From Natrialba chahannaoensis JCM 10990 (GTDB lineage Archaea > Halobacteriota > Halobacteria > Halobacteriales > Natrialbaceae), in assembly GCF_000337135.1 (NCBI RefSeq), contig NZ_AOIN01000077.1, positions 1 through 48,313 on the forward strand: a DNA stretch of 48,313 nt, given 5' to 3'. Of this stretch, positions 25,096 through 33,039 are shown in pieces. Each line of letters begins with the position of its first letter. The stretch's first letter is position 1. Made by a program: the position numbers and the translations under genes. Below the pieces are notes generated by a model. It was not told where the DNA came from, searched no databases, and worked only from the letters and a program-made list of their open reading frames with translations.

Positions 25096-26574
25096 TCAGG
25101 ACCAGTGACCGACACTCGACTGTTCGTCACTTGCTGCTTGTTCGCCGTCAGCCAAGGGGCCCCTGTTCTTGTCTTCGTCGACTGACGCGTCATCGCGGTC
25201 AGAGCCGTCTGAATTTGAATCCGGATTTGGACTCGAACCCGCGCCCGAACCCGAATCCGAACCCGAATCTCCGCGCTCGCTGCGACCATCGGCCGTATCT
25301 CCCCGTTTGGATCGACTACCGGTCGACGCCGTGTTATCCGTATCACCGGCACCTTCCTCGAGTGGCGCGAGTCGTGAATCGCGCAGCAGCACCTTCTTGA
25401 CTATCGAGGGGTTCTCGAGAAGACGGTGTTTTGCGTGTGCGCCGCGCCCGCGTCCGCGGCCCTCGCGTTCGGACTGGATGACGTTGAGGAAGTTCTGTTC
25501 CTGGAGGATCTCCTGCACTCGGCGCTCGGAGAGCACGTCGAAGTCGAGTCGGTTCGCGACCTCCTTGTACTGGTTGTAGATAATCTTCGTCGGGAACTCC
25601 TTCTCCGAACTGTTCTCGGTGAGCAGCGTCAGCGAGTACAGAATCGCCTTCGCCTGCTGTGGCGACCCCTCGATGAGTTCGTTGAACCGGTCTGCCTCAG
25701 TCTTCTCCTTGGCGTCGCGGACGTGATCTGCCGTCACGCGTGTTGCGTTCTGCTTCTTCGCAATCCGGCCCGCGTTCCGGAGGATGTCGATTGCCTTGCG
25801 GGCATCCCCGTGTTCTTGTGCGGCGAGTGCGGCTGTGAGCGGGATCACGTCACCCGAGAGCACGCCGTCGTGGAACGCGTCGCGGCGTTTCTCGAGGATT
25901 TCTACGAGCTGGTTGGCGTCGTACGGCGAAAAGACGAGTTCGTCCCGCGAGAGACTCGACTTGACGCGCTCGGAGAGATGGTCCGGGAAGTCGATCTTGT
26001 TCGAGATGCCGATAATCCCGATACTCGAGTCCGAAATGCGACGGTTCTCGCCCGCGCGTGAGAGCTTCCGGAGGACTTCGTCGTCCTCGAGCATGTCGAT
26101 CTCGTCCAGGATGACGATTGTCACGTCGGTACAGCGGTCGACGGCCTGCCAGAGACGCTTATAATAGTCGCCGGTGCCGAGGCCGCGATCGGGAATCGTG
26201 ATCCCGCTCTCACTCGAGTCGTTGACGAGTTGGGCGATCGTCTTGATGATCGAGGCTTCGGTGTTCTGTTCGCCGCAGTCGATGAAGGCGTACTTTACCG
26301 TCACGTCGTCCCGGCGCGCTTCACTAATCACGCGCTTGGTCACAGAGCGTGAGATCAGCGACTTGCCGGTCCCGGTCTTGCCGAAGATGAACAGGTGGTT
26401 GGGTTCGCTCCCGAAGATGGCTGGATTCAGGGCGTCCGCTACCCGTTGCATCTGTTCGTCCCGGCCGACGATGCGGTCCGGGCCGGGCAGATGCGTAATT
26501 TCGAGCAATCGCTCGTCGGCAAAGACCGGATCGTCGTACCGAAAGAGTGGGTCGCGATCGTCGTTGGCGGACAT
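25096..26574 (-). CDS. orc1: Orc1/Cdc6 replication initiator
   Basis: This 492-residue archaeal AAA+ initiator should bind origin recognition boxes and load MCM. Walker A is GKTGTGKS (65-72), Walker B is ILDEID (155-160), and sensor and arginine-finger regions follow (GISNKIDFPDHLSERVKSSL, then ARKAIDILRNAGRIA). The winged-helix domain runs to about residue 400 (RRVQEILQEQNFLNVI). The remaining ~90 residues are an acidic, Ser/Gly/Asp/Asn-rich disordered tail, longer than usual. The ATG at 26574 (MSANDDRDPL) lies about 34 bases after a TATA-like element. Upstream is a repeat-rich non-coding region read as an origin. Confidence 0.95.
   Translation of the reverse strand: MSANDDRDPLFRYDDPVFADERLLEITHLPGPDRIVGRDEQMQRVADALNPAIFGSEPNHLFIFGKTGTGKSLISRSVTKRVISEARRDDVTVKYAFIDCGEQNTEASIIKTIAQLVNDSSESGITIPDRGLGTGDYYKRLWQAVDRCTDVTIVILDEIDMLEDDEVLRKLSRAGENRRISDSSIGIIGISNKIDFPDHLSERVKSSLSRDELVFSPYDANQLVEILEKRRDAFHDGVLSGDVIPLTAALAAQEHGDARKAIDILRNAGRIAKKQNATRVTADHVRDAKEKTEADRFNELIEGSPQQAKAILYSLTLLTENSSEKEFPTKIIYNQYKEVANRLDFDVLSERRVQEILQEQNFLNVIQSEREGRGRGRGAHAKHRLLENPSIVKKVLLRDSRLAPLEEGAGDTDNTASTGSRSKRGDTADGRSERGDSGSDSGSGAGSSPNPDSNSDGSDRDDASVDEDKNRGPLADGEQAASDEQSSVGHWS
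25209..25269. repeat. hexamer repeat in the orc1 tail
   Basis: Degenerate CGAACC/CGAATC hexamers encode Ser, Asp, Gly and Asn-Pro-Asp runs in the disordered C-terminal tail of Orc1. Confidence 0.6.
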
Positions 26575-26602
26575 TGCAGTACCGGGTGTCTTCCAACTGG
26601 AC

Positions 26603-26613
26603 TGAAATAAAGG
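26603..26613 (-). promoter_or_regulatory. TATA box of orc1
   Basis: On the minus strand this reads CCTTTATTTCA, centred about 34 bases before the ATG at 26574. The ORB-like core at 26626-26637 sits directly upstream of it. Confidence 0.5.
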
Positions 26614-26766
26614 TATGGAGATCGATCGCGGATGTAAATAAGGGTCGTTCGCGTCTGAGATTCGCATACAGTGGCAATTCGGTTCCAATCCGGGAAAACG
26701 CCGCCCTCGCGCTTCTAACTGTTGTGGAGAACACACCGGTGAGCGGCGGATGTGGCGTCGGCACTG

Positions 26767-26787
26767 ACACCCCCGTCGCGTATGTAA
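26767..26787 (-). repeat. ORB-like repeat, copy A
   Basis: On the minus strand it begins TTACATACGCGACGGGGGTG. It is identical to copy B except for one base in 21. Confidence 0.7.
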
Positions 26788-26950
26788 AACCGCAAGACAG
26801 GAGTTTGATCGAGGGCCGAGAACGGCCGTTTCGAATCCGGTTCTGGTACCAGTCCGTGAGCGGAAAGCGATGCAGAATCCACGGCGAATGAGCGACAAAA
26901 CTAGCACCGATGTCTGACGCGCCAGACGAGCGACGAGCCGTTTGGGACAC

Positions 26951-26971
26951 ACACCCCCGTCGCGGATGTAA
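26951..26971 (-). repeat. ORB-like repeat, copy B
   Basis: On the minus strand it begins TTACATCCGCGACGGGGGTG, and it is followed by GTGTCCC, a flank that resembles copy D. Confidence 0.7.
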
Positions 26972-27096
26972 CGGCGAGAGGGAGGGGGTGGGTCTGACTG
27001 ATCCCCATATTTCGGCGAATGTGACCGGTAACCCGGCGGATTTTTCACCCGCGACACAGGTGTGTTGTAGAACAGAACCCCCCTAGCAAAACAGCG

Positions 27097-27117
27097 TTAC
27101 AAACGCGATGGTGGTGT
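27097..27117 (+). repeat. ORB-like repeat, inverted copy D
   Basis: On the plus strand it begins TTACAAACGCGATGGTGGTG, with three mismatches in 21 to copy A and opposite orientation. It lies on the side of the AT-rich tract. Confidence 0.6.
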
Positions 27118-27188
27118 GTCCCCCCTCAACAAGAGGACGACACGTTCTCTCCGCAGCGAAACATCCGCCTCAAGTGGTCTACCATCCA

Positions 27189-27290
27189 AACACACATTGT
27201 ATTCGTTGTATTCAACATGTGTGTTCTAGAACTAGAGAAGAATAAGTGACTAGTAATACTAGAAGTTGTACTAGATAGAGTACTACAGTC
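27189..27290. other. AT-rich tract with hairpin and CTAG cluster
   Basis: A 9-bp perfect stem, AACACACAT (27189-27197) with ATGTGTGTT (27217-27225), encloses two copies of TTGTATTC. It is followed by five CTAG tetramers at 27226, 27232, 27250, 27259 and 27271. This is the most AT-rich part of the presumed origin and the best candidate for DNA unwinding. Confidence 0.65.
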
Positions 27291-27384
27291 AACTCACCCC
27301 ACACACCCCCACCAACTCACACACACAGCGAACAGGTCACTTTTGCCCTCCCGTTCGATACTCAGTATGTGACTCCCGAGTTCC

Positions 27385-28176
27385 ATGACTGACGCGAACG
27401 ACCATCCACAACAGGACTCAACAGTTGACGACCTCCCGTCCCAACGGACGCCACCAGCAGTCGCCGTCGTCGACGCACAGTTCCCCGGCAACGTCGGTAC
27501 GATCGCCAGAGCGATGAAGAACTTCGGCTTCAGTGACCTCCTTCTCGTCGACCCGCCGGAACTCGATCCCGACGGCGAGGCCTACGGCTTCGCCGGCCAC
27601 GCACGCGACGATATCCTTCCGAACGCGACCGAAATTTCTTTCGATGAACTCGTCTCAGGCTATCACACGATCGGCTGTACCGCCGTCACCAACGAGGACG
27701 ACCGTAGCCACATGCGCTTTCCCTTCTCTACGCCTGCCGATCTCGCCGAACGGTTGCCGACCGTCGAGGCCCCGACTGCACTCATCTTCGGGCGCGAACG
27801 CGTCGGCCTGACGAACGAGGAACTCGCCCGTATCGACGAGATCTGTGCGATTCCCGCGAGCAAGGAGTATCCCGTTCTCAACCTGGGCCAGGCCGCGACG
27901 ATCACGCTCTACGAACTTCGCTCACTCGCGCTCGACGAGGACGAAACACAGCTTCCAGATATCGAGCGCGTCCGCGCGGACGAAGCAACCGTCGATCGAC
28001 TTTACGACCAGTGGGCCGACCTCTTAGAAGAACTCAACCACCCGACGGAAAAGCGCGAAAAGACGATGCGAATGCTCCGGCGCGTCTACGGCCGCGCCGA
28101 CCTCACTGAAGGCGAGGCGAACACGTTCCTCGGACTCCTTCGGCGGGCGACGGAGCGGCCGGCGGAACGCGACTGA
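27385..28176 (+). CDS. trmJ: TrmJ-like tRNA/rRNA 2'-O-methyltransferase (SPOUT)
   Basis: This 263-residue SpoU/TrmJ family enzyme should methylate a ribose 2'-OH, probably at tRNA position 32, using S-adenosylmethionine. The SPOUT motifs are PGNVGTIARAMKNFGFSDLLLV (motif 1 with the catalytic Asn/Arg pair), ALIFGRERVGLTNEEL (motif 2) and YPVLNLGQAATITLYEL (motif 3, trefoil knot). A 25-residue acidic N-terminus precedes the fold. The ATG at 27385 is used. It is transcribed away from the candidate origin and ends in a helical C-terminal region typical of TrmJ. Confidence 0.92.
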   Translation: MTDANDHPQQDSTVDDLPSQRTPPAVAVVDAQFPGNVGTIARAMKNFGFSDLLLVDPPELDPDGEAYGFAGHARDDILPNATEISFDELVSGYHTIGCTAVTNEDDRSHMRFPFSTPADLAERLPTVEAPTALIFGRERVGLTNEELARIDEICAIPASKEYPVLNLGQAATITLYELRSLALDEDETQLPDIERVRADEATVDRLYDQWADLLEELNHPTEKREKTMRMLRRVYGRADLTEGEANTFLGLLRRATERPAERD

Positions 28177-28234
28177 AAACCTGGCAAAACGGGACTGAAC
28201 ACCCGACGGAACACCGCTCACTCCCCACCCGTGC

Positions 28235-30139
28235 TTAGGCCCGCTTCTGAATCTCCTCGCGCAGCAACTGACTCACCAGGTCGCCGTCCGCCTTCCCGCG
28301 AAGCGCACCCATACACTCGCCCATGAGTCCGGAGAACGCCTGCATCCCTTCCTCTGTGACCTGCTCCTCGTTTCGCTCGACGACACCGACGACAGCCTCT
28401 CGGACCTCTTCCTCGTCGGCACCGCCAAGTCCCGCATCTTCGGCCGCCTCCTCGGCAGTCTGATCTGGCTCTTCGGCCAGCACAGTGAGCAGATCCGGGA
28501 CGCCTTCGTTCGGCAACTCACCAGCTTCGACCAACTCGAGTACCGACGCGATATGCGTCTCGGTCAGCGCCTCGATTGGAACGTCGTCCCGCCGAAGTTC
28601 GGTCAGGGTGGACTCGAGTGTCGTCGCGGCGAGCGTCGGATCGATGCCGTCCGCCACTACATCCTCAAACAGCGGCATGTGCTTGCCGTAGGCGACCTGT
28701 TCTGCGAGGCCCTCCCCGAGGTCGAACTCGTCCTGGTAGCGCTCGACCTTCTCGGTGAGCAGTTCGGGTTCTGGGACCTCACTCGGGTCGGGTTCGACGG
28801 GTGGCACGTCGGTCTCGGGGTACATCCGCGCCGCACCGGGGAGTGGGCGCAGGTAGCGGGTCGTGCCGTCGTCGTTCGCGCCGCGCGTCTCTTCGGGGAC
28901 GCCCTCTAGCGCGGTTTCGGCGCGCTCGGCGGCGGCTTCGATCGCGGCCTCGGCGACGTCGGTGTCGGCGGCGACGATGGCGACGGCGTCGTCCGGACCG
29001 GCACCGACCGCCTCGCGCAGTGCCGCGACTTCGTCCTCGGTCACGCCGTAGGCGGGGAGTTCGTCGGTGTGGAAGATGCCGCCCGCACCGTGGCGCTTCG
29101 CATGATCGGAGAGTTCGGTTCCGAGTCGTCGGTCAGGCGCGATCTCGCGGCCGACGATGCCGTCGAAGCCGGAGAGTAGGACGCCCATCACGGAGCCGCC
29201 GGAGTTGAGTGCGCCACCAATAACACCACTCTCGGTGTCCTCGAAGACGTTCGTCACGTCCTGTACGTCACCCACGGACGCGTCGCGTTCGATGAGTTCC
29301 TCTCGAATCTCGACGAGTTCACGCTGCCGGGCGGCCTCGGTGCGGACGATGTCGTCGATATCATCCAGGCTCTGGACACCCTTGATCTCGACGCGTGCAC
29401 CGTCCGCGATGGAGACGTTGACATCCTGGCGAATCGTTCCGAGTCCACGCTTGACCTTCCCCGTCGAGCGCAGGAGCATCCCGATCCGCTCGGCGGCTTC
29501 GAGTGCCTGCTCCGGCGTCGAGATGTCTGGCTTCGTGCCGATCTCGACCAGCGGAATGCCGAGTCGATCGAGGCTGTAGCGGACGCCGCCGTCGGTTTCC
29601 TCGACGCGCTGGGCGCTCTCCTCTTCGAGCATGAGGTCCTCGATACCGACCGCGCCCTCGCTGGTCTCGATGTCGCCGTCAGTCGCAATCAGCGTCGAGC
29701 GCTGAAAGCCCGAGGTGTTCGAGCCGTCGACGACGATCTTGCGCATGACGTGGGCCTGATCGACCGGCGACATACCCATCAGCTGAGCAATCTCGAGGAC
29801 CGTCTCGAGTGCCTCCGCGTCGAGTTCGTGTGGCGGTTCGTCGTCTTCCTCGACGAGACAGGTCGAGTCGTAGGCGAGGTACTCGAACTCGCGCTCGACG
29901 CGACTCTCTTCCAGGGCGGCCTCGTCGATCTCGCCGAGTTCGCTCCGCGTGGGGTGGAGGTAGCGCGCGAACGTGCGCGTTGCCTCTTCGGGTTCACGAA
30001 TCTCAGTCGGACACTGGCAGAACAGTTTCGTCGCCGTATCGAGTTGCTGGTGGATCTCCAGCCCGGCGACGAGTCCGAGGTCGTCGTAGTCGAGGTCGGA
30101 CTCGGCCTCGGAGCCGGATGTGGTCTCGCGTGTACTCAT
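28235..30139 (-). CDS. gatE: Glu-tRNA(Gln) amidotransferase subunit E
   Basis: This 634-residue archaea-specific GatE, with GatD, converts Glu-tRNA(Gln) into Gln-tRNA(Gln). The GatB/GatE start DLGLVAGLEIHQQLDTATKLFCQCPTE is diagnostic. The kinase-like core includes RLGIPLVEIGTKPDIS and the archaeal insert that distinguishes GatE from GatB (about residues 290-420, AspRS-like, LPAYGVTEDEVAALREA). A helical/YqeY tail domain ends ALRGKADGDLVSQLLREEIQKRA. GatD is not in the window. The ATG at 30139 gives the normal acidic haloarchaeal leader. Confidence 0.96.
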   Translation of the reverse strand: MSTRETTSGSEAESDLDYDDLGLVAGLEIHQQLDTATKLFCQCPTEIREPEEATRTFARYLHPTRSELGEIDEAALEESRVEREFEYLAYDSTCLVEEDDEPPHELDAEALETVLEIAQLMGMSPVDQAHVMRKIVVDGSNTSGFQRSTLIATDGDIETSEGAVGIEDLMLEEESAQRVEETDGGVRYSLDRLGIPLVEIGTKPDISTPEQALEAAERIGMLLRSTGKVKRGLGTIRQDVNVSIADGARVEIKGVQSLDDIDDIVRTEAARQRELVEIREELIERDASVGDVQDVTNVFEDTESGVIGGALNSGGSVMGVLLSGFDGIVGREIAPDRRLGTELSDHAKRHGAGGIFHTDELPAYGVTEDEVAALREAVGAGPDDAVAIVAADTDVAEAAIEAAAERAETALEGVPEETRGANDDGTTRYLRPLPGAARMYPETDVPPVEPDPSEVPEPELLTEKVERYQDEFDLGEGLAEQVAYGKHMPLFEDVVADGIDPTLAATTLESTLTELRRDDVPIEALTETHIASVLELVEAGELPNEGVPDLLTVLAEEPDQTAEEAAEDAGLGGADEEEVREAVVGVVERNEEQVTEEGMQAFSGLMGECMGALRGKADGDLVSQLLREEIQKRA

Positions 30140-30292
30140 TGCGCGGTAGTCGGTGACGGAGGGGTAAAAAACCGTCCAGTTGCGCTGCTGTATGGTACCT
30201 GGGTCTCAGTCCACCAGTATCCACTACTTCACCCTACTACTTCACTCACGTCACAACAAGCGAAGCGAGCTCCCAGACTCCGCAGTAACCGC

Positions 30293-31879
30293 TCAGTCGT
30301 CGGACGCTTCCCGCGACACCGCGGACTCTTGTACTGCATCATCTCGGTCGTCCGCTTCGTTCGCCTCGACCGCCCCGTCGGCCTCGTCAGCCTTGCCCGC
30401 ACCGTCCGCCTCAACCGCAGGGCTACTCGAGTCCACCTCCACTGTCCCCTCCCCAGAACCCGACAGTACCCCCTCAACACCATCAAGCAGGTCGGGTAGA
30501 CCGGCTTCGACACCACGCTCGCGACACGCCTCGTAGCGCTCCCGCGCCGCCGCACCCACACCGTTGCGTTCTGCGAGTGGCGTCGTTTCGATGAGGATCG
30601 GTTTCTCGACGGACTCGAGTGGGTCGAGCACGAGCTGGTTGCCGGCAGTGAGCGTCAGGTCCGCGAGGACGGTCGCATCTGCCTGTCTGATGTGCGTCTC
30701 AAGCTCGGCGCGATCGTTGGCCGAGAGTGGGGCGAAAGGTTCGACTGTAACGGTTTCGACGGCTCGGCTGTTGTCATCACCGGCGGAGACGGAGGCCGCA
30801 CCCTCTGCAAGTCGGGCTGCTGTCTCCGCAGCCGCGTCGCCGGAGGTGACTGGACCGACCGAAACCTCGTAGCCGGCGGTGGCGAGCCGTACGAGCGCGC
30901 TCGCGGCCGTCGTGCCAGTGCCGAGAACGTGGACGCGGGCGGCGCTGTCTCCTGACTGCTCGCCCCCAGTATCCGATACTGCTGCGGCGTCCGGGAGCGC
31001 CGTCACCGTCTCTGTCCCGGTCACTGGGTTCGTAGTCACCGTCGCGTTCGCGTCGAACGCTTCGGCGAGCGCGTCGGCCGTGAGCACTTCGTTTGGTGTG
31101 CCGACATCGTGGACTGCGCCGTCGGCGAGCACCACGAGCCGGTCGCAGTAGCGCGCCGCCAGATCCAGGTCGTGGATCGCTGCCACCGCCGTCCGGCCCG
31201 AATCGACCAGTTCGCGCACGAGTTCGAGCGTTTCGATCTGGTGGTTCACGTCGAGACTGGCCGTTGGCTCGTCGAGCAACAGCGCGGGCGTCTCCTGGGC
31301 GACTGCGCGCGCGAGCACGACCCGCTGGCGTTGGCCGCCGCTGACCTCGTCGATCGGCCGCTCTGCAAGATCTGTTGTCCGGGTCCGCTCGAGTGCCCGC
31401 TCGACGGCGTCGCGGTCCTCGTGTGTCGGCGCGGCAAACCGCGAGCGGTGGGGGTGGCGGCCCATCTCGACGACGTCGCGGACGGGGAACGAGAACGACA
31501 GCGAGGTGTCCTGCGGGACGACGGCGACGAGACGGCTCGACGCGCGCGAGGAAACGGCGTGAACGTCGGTGTCGTCGATCGTTACGGTTCCCGAATCCGG
31601 TGTGATCGCGCCGCTAATGGCGCGCAGCAGGGTGGTCTTCCCGGCACCGTTTGGGCCGACGAAGCCGACGAATTCGCCGGGTTCGATCGAGAGCGAAGCG
31701 TCTTCGAGCACGCACAGGTCGCCGAAGGACAGCGAGAGGTCGGTGACGGTGATCGGTGCCGGCTCGAGGTGGCGCGTGGTCTCCTCATGCGTTTCGCTGT
31801 CCCCGGTGTCGTGCCGTTCCGTCTGGCTGCCGTCGGTTTGATCGGAGTCTGTGCAGTCGTGATCTGTCTGGTCGCTCAC
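30293..31879 (-). CDS. btuD: cobalamin-type ABC transporter ATP-binding protein with C-terminal extension
   Basis: This 528-residue ATPase belongs to an importer of the B12/haem/siderophore class. Walker A is GPNGAGKTT (75-83), the signature SGGQRQR (180-186), Walker B ALLLDEP (199-205) and the H-loop His236. The ATPase ends near residue 275. A ~250-residue C-terminal extension follows, with a Rossmann-like VHVLGTGTTAASALVRLATAGYEVSVGPV, then a Glu/Ala/Asp-rich disordered end. The start is GTG at 31879, and its GTGA overlaps the btuC stop by three bases, showing coupling. B12 as substrate is inferred from gene order with btuC and btuF. Confidence 0.88.
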   Translation of the reverse strand: MSDQTDHDCTDSDQTDGSQTERHDTGDSETHEETTRHLEPAPITVTDLSLSFGDLCVLEDASLSIEPGEFVGFVGPNGAGKTTLLRAISGAITPDSGTVTIDDTDVHAVSSRASSRLVAVVPQDTSLSFSFPVRDVVEMGRHPHRSRFAAPTHEDRDAVERALERTRTTDLAERPIDEVSGGQRQRVVLARAVAQETPALLLDEPTASLDVNHQIETLELVRELVDSGRTAVAAIHDLDLAARYCDRLVVLADGAVHDVGTPNEVLTADALAEAFDANATVTTNPVTGTETVTALPDAAAVSDTGGEQSGDSAARVHVLGTGTTAASALVRLATAGYEVSVGPVTSGDAAAETAARLAEGAASVSAGDDNSRAVETVTVEPFAPLSANDRAELETHIRQADATVLADLTLTAGNQLVLDPLESVEKPILIETTPLAERNGVGAAARERYEACRERGVEAGLPDLLDGVEGVLSGSGEGTVEVDSSSPAVEADGAGKADEADGAVEANEADDRDDAVQESAVSREASDD

Positions 31880-32979
31880 AACGAATGCACCTCCCGACGA
31901 ACGAGCAAGAACAGGAAGAAGGGCACACCGACGAAGGCGGTGACGATGCCGACCGGCACTTCGGCCGGCCCGGCGCGGGCGATGGTGTCCGTCGCGACGA
32001 GGAAGGACGCGCCGGCCAGCGCGCTCGTCGGGAGCAAAATTCGGTGGTCCGGGCCGACGATCAGTCGCATGATGTGCGGGACGACGAGGCCGACGAATCC
32101 GATGACGCCGGCGACCGCGACACCCGCTGCCGTGACGATGCTCGCGAGTGCGAGCAGGAGGAGCTTGGTCCGTTCTACATCGACACCGAGGTGGTGGGCA
32201 TCCTCCTCGCCGAGCAGGAGGACGTTCAGTTCGCGCACGTACGCGCCGAGGACGCCGACGCCGAGCAGCGCGACCGGCAGGGCGAAGCCCACGTCGCTCC
32301 AGGTCGTGTTGTTGAGGTGGCCCATCATCCAGACGACGGCCTGTCTGAGGTCGTCGCCGCTGTGGACCAACATGTACGAGATCAGCGCACCCAAGAAGGC
32401 CTGGATCGCGACGCCGGCGAGCAGCAGGGTCGCGACTGGCGTGCGTCCACCCTCGGTCGCAATGGCGTAGACGAGAAACGCCGTGACAAGCGCGCCGACG
32501 AACGCTGAGAGGTGGATACTCCCGAACGGCACGATCGCAGGAAAGGCGATAGCAGCCACCGCACCCGCTGCAGCACCCGAGGAGACGCCGATGATCGACG
32601 GGTCAGCGAGTGGGTTCCGGAAGAACCCCTGCATGACGGTTCCTGCGGCAGCAAGCGAGAAGCCGACCGTCGCGGCGAGCGCGATCCGCGGCATTCGGAT
32701 CGTTTCGACGATCAACTGGTGTGAGCCGGCGACATCGAACGAAAAGACGGCCGTGTACTCGAACGCCGGAACCAGCAGCGGAATCGCGAACCCGAGAACA
32801 GTGATGGTTGTGGTGTTCATCGAGACACTAGTCGGAACAACGACGGCGTTTAACGCGGCCATCGCGACCGTCACCGGATCGATTCGCACCGGGCCGAGGG
32901 CGGCGCTGACGAGGACGACAACGACGAGCAGGAGGAGAAGTCCCGCCGACCATGAGATGGTTCGGCCCGGCCGGTACAT
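31876..32979 (-). CDS. btuC: FecCD-family ABC transporter permease (cobalamin type)
   Basis: This 367-residue permease has about ten hydrophobic segments, the BtuC/FecCD architecture. Family blocks include RMPRIALAATVGFSLAAAGTVMQGFFRNPLADPSIIGVSSGAAAG, GVIGFVGLVVPHIMRLIVGPDHR and a final hydrophobic helix. It forms a homodimer with two BtuD subunits, receiving substrate from BtuF. The ATG at 32979 (MYRPGRTISW) follows a divergent 60-bp promoter region shared with btuF. Haem or iron-chelate transport is the main alternative role. Confidence 0.92.
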   Translation of the reverse strand: MYRPGRTISWSAGLLLLLVVVVLVSAALGPVRIDPVTVAMAALNAVVVPTSVSMNTTTITVLGFAIPLLVPAFEYTAVFSFDVAGSHQLIVETIRMPRIALAATVGFSLAAAGTVMQGFFRNPLADPSIIGVSSGAAAGAVAAIAFPAIVPFGSIHLSAFVGALVTAFLVYAIATEGGRTPVATLLLAGVAIQAFLGALISYMLVHSGDDLRQAVVWMMGHLNNTTWSDVGFALPVALLGVGVLGAYVRELNVLLLGEEDAHHLGVDVERTKLLLLALASIVTAAGVAVAGVIGFVGLVVPHIMRLIVGPDHRILLPTSALAGASFLVATDTIARAGPAEVPVGIVTAFVGVPFFLFLLVRREVHSL

Positions 32980-33039
32980 ACTCTGAAACCACGATTGCTT
33001 TAGCCAAATATTTGTTGGAGTGCGTCCCATATACGGTCG
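32980..33039. promoter_or_regulatory. divergent btuCD / btuF promoter region
   Basis: Only 60 bp separate the two start codons. It is locally AT-rich (GATTGCTTTAGCC, AAATATTTGTTGG), enough for back-to-back TATA boxes with leaderless transcripts. It is too short for a cobalamin riboswitch. Confidence 0.55.

Larger units (their letters stand above)
26575..27384. other. candidate replication origin
   Basis: This 810-bp gene-free region lies between orc1 (minus) and the trmJ-like gene (plus). On the minus strand, TTACATMCGCGACGGGGGTG occurs at 26787-26768 and 26971-26952. A diverged copy in the opposite orientation, TTACAAACGCGATGGTGGTG, is at 27097-27116. The core TTACATCCGCGA recurs at 26637-26626, next to the orc1 promoter. 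The G-run end is typical of haloarchaeal ORBs. An AT-rich, structured stretch (27189-27290) could be the unwinding element. Location beside orc1 plus opposed repeats supports an origin; no replication data are available. Confidence 0.7.

Noticed and set aside
31109-32470. 453-codon open frame on the plus strand opposite the btuDC genes
   Set aside because: It mirrors two well-conserved genes on the other strand, and its protein is rich in Arg, Cys and His with no motif. High G+C DNA commonly gives such antisense frames.
32980-33039. Cobalamin riboswitch ahead of the B12-type genes
   Set aside because: Only 60 bp separate the divergent start codons, too short for the riboswitch, and no B12-box sequence was seen.
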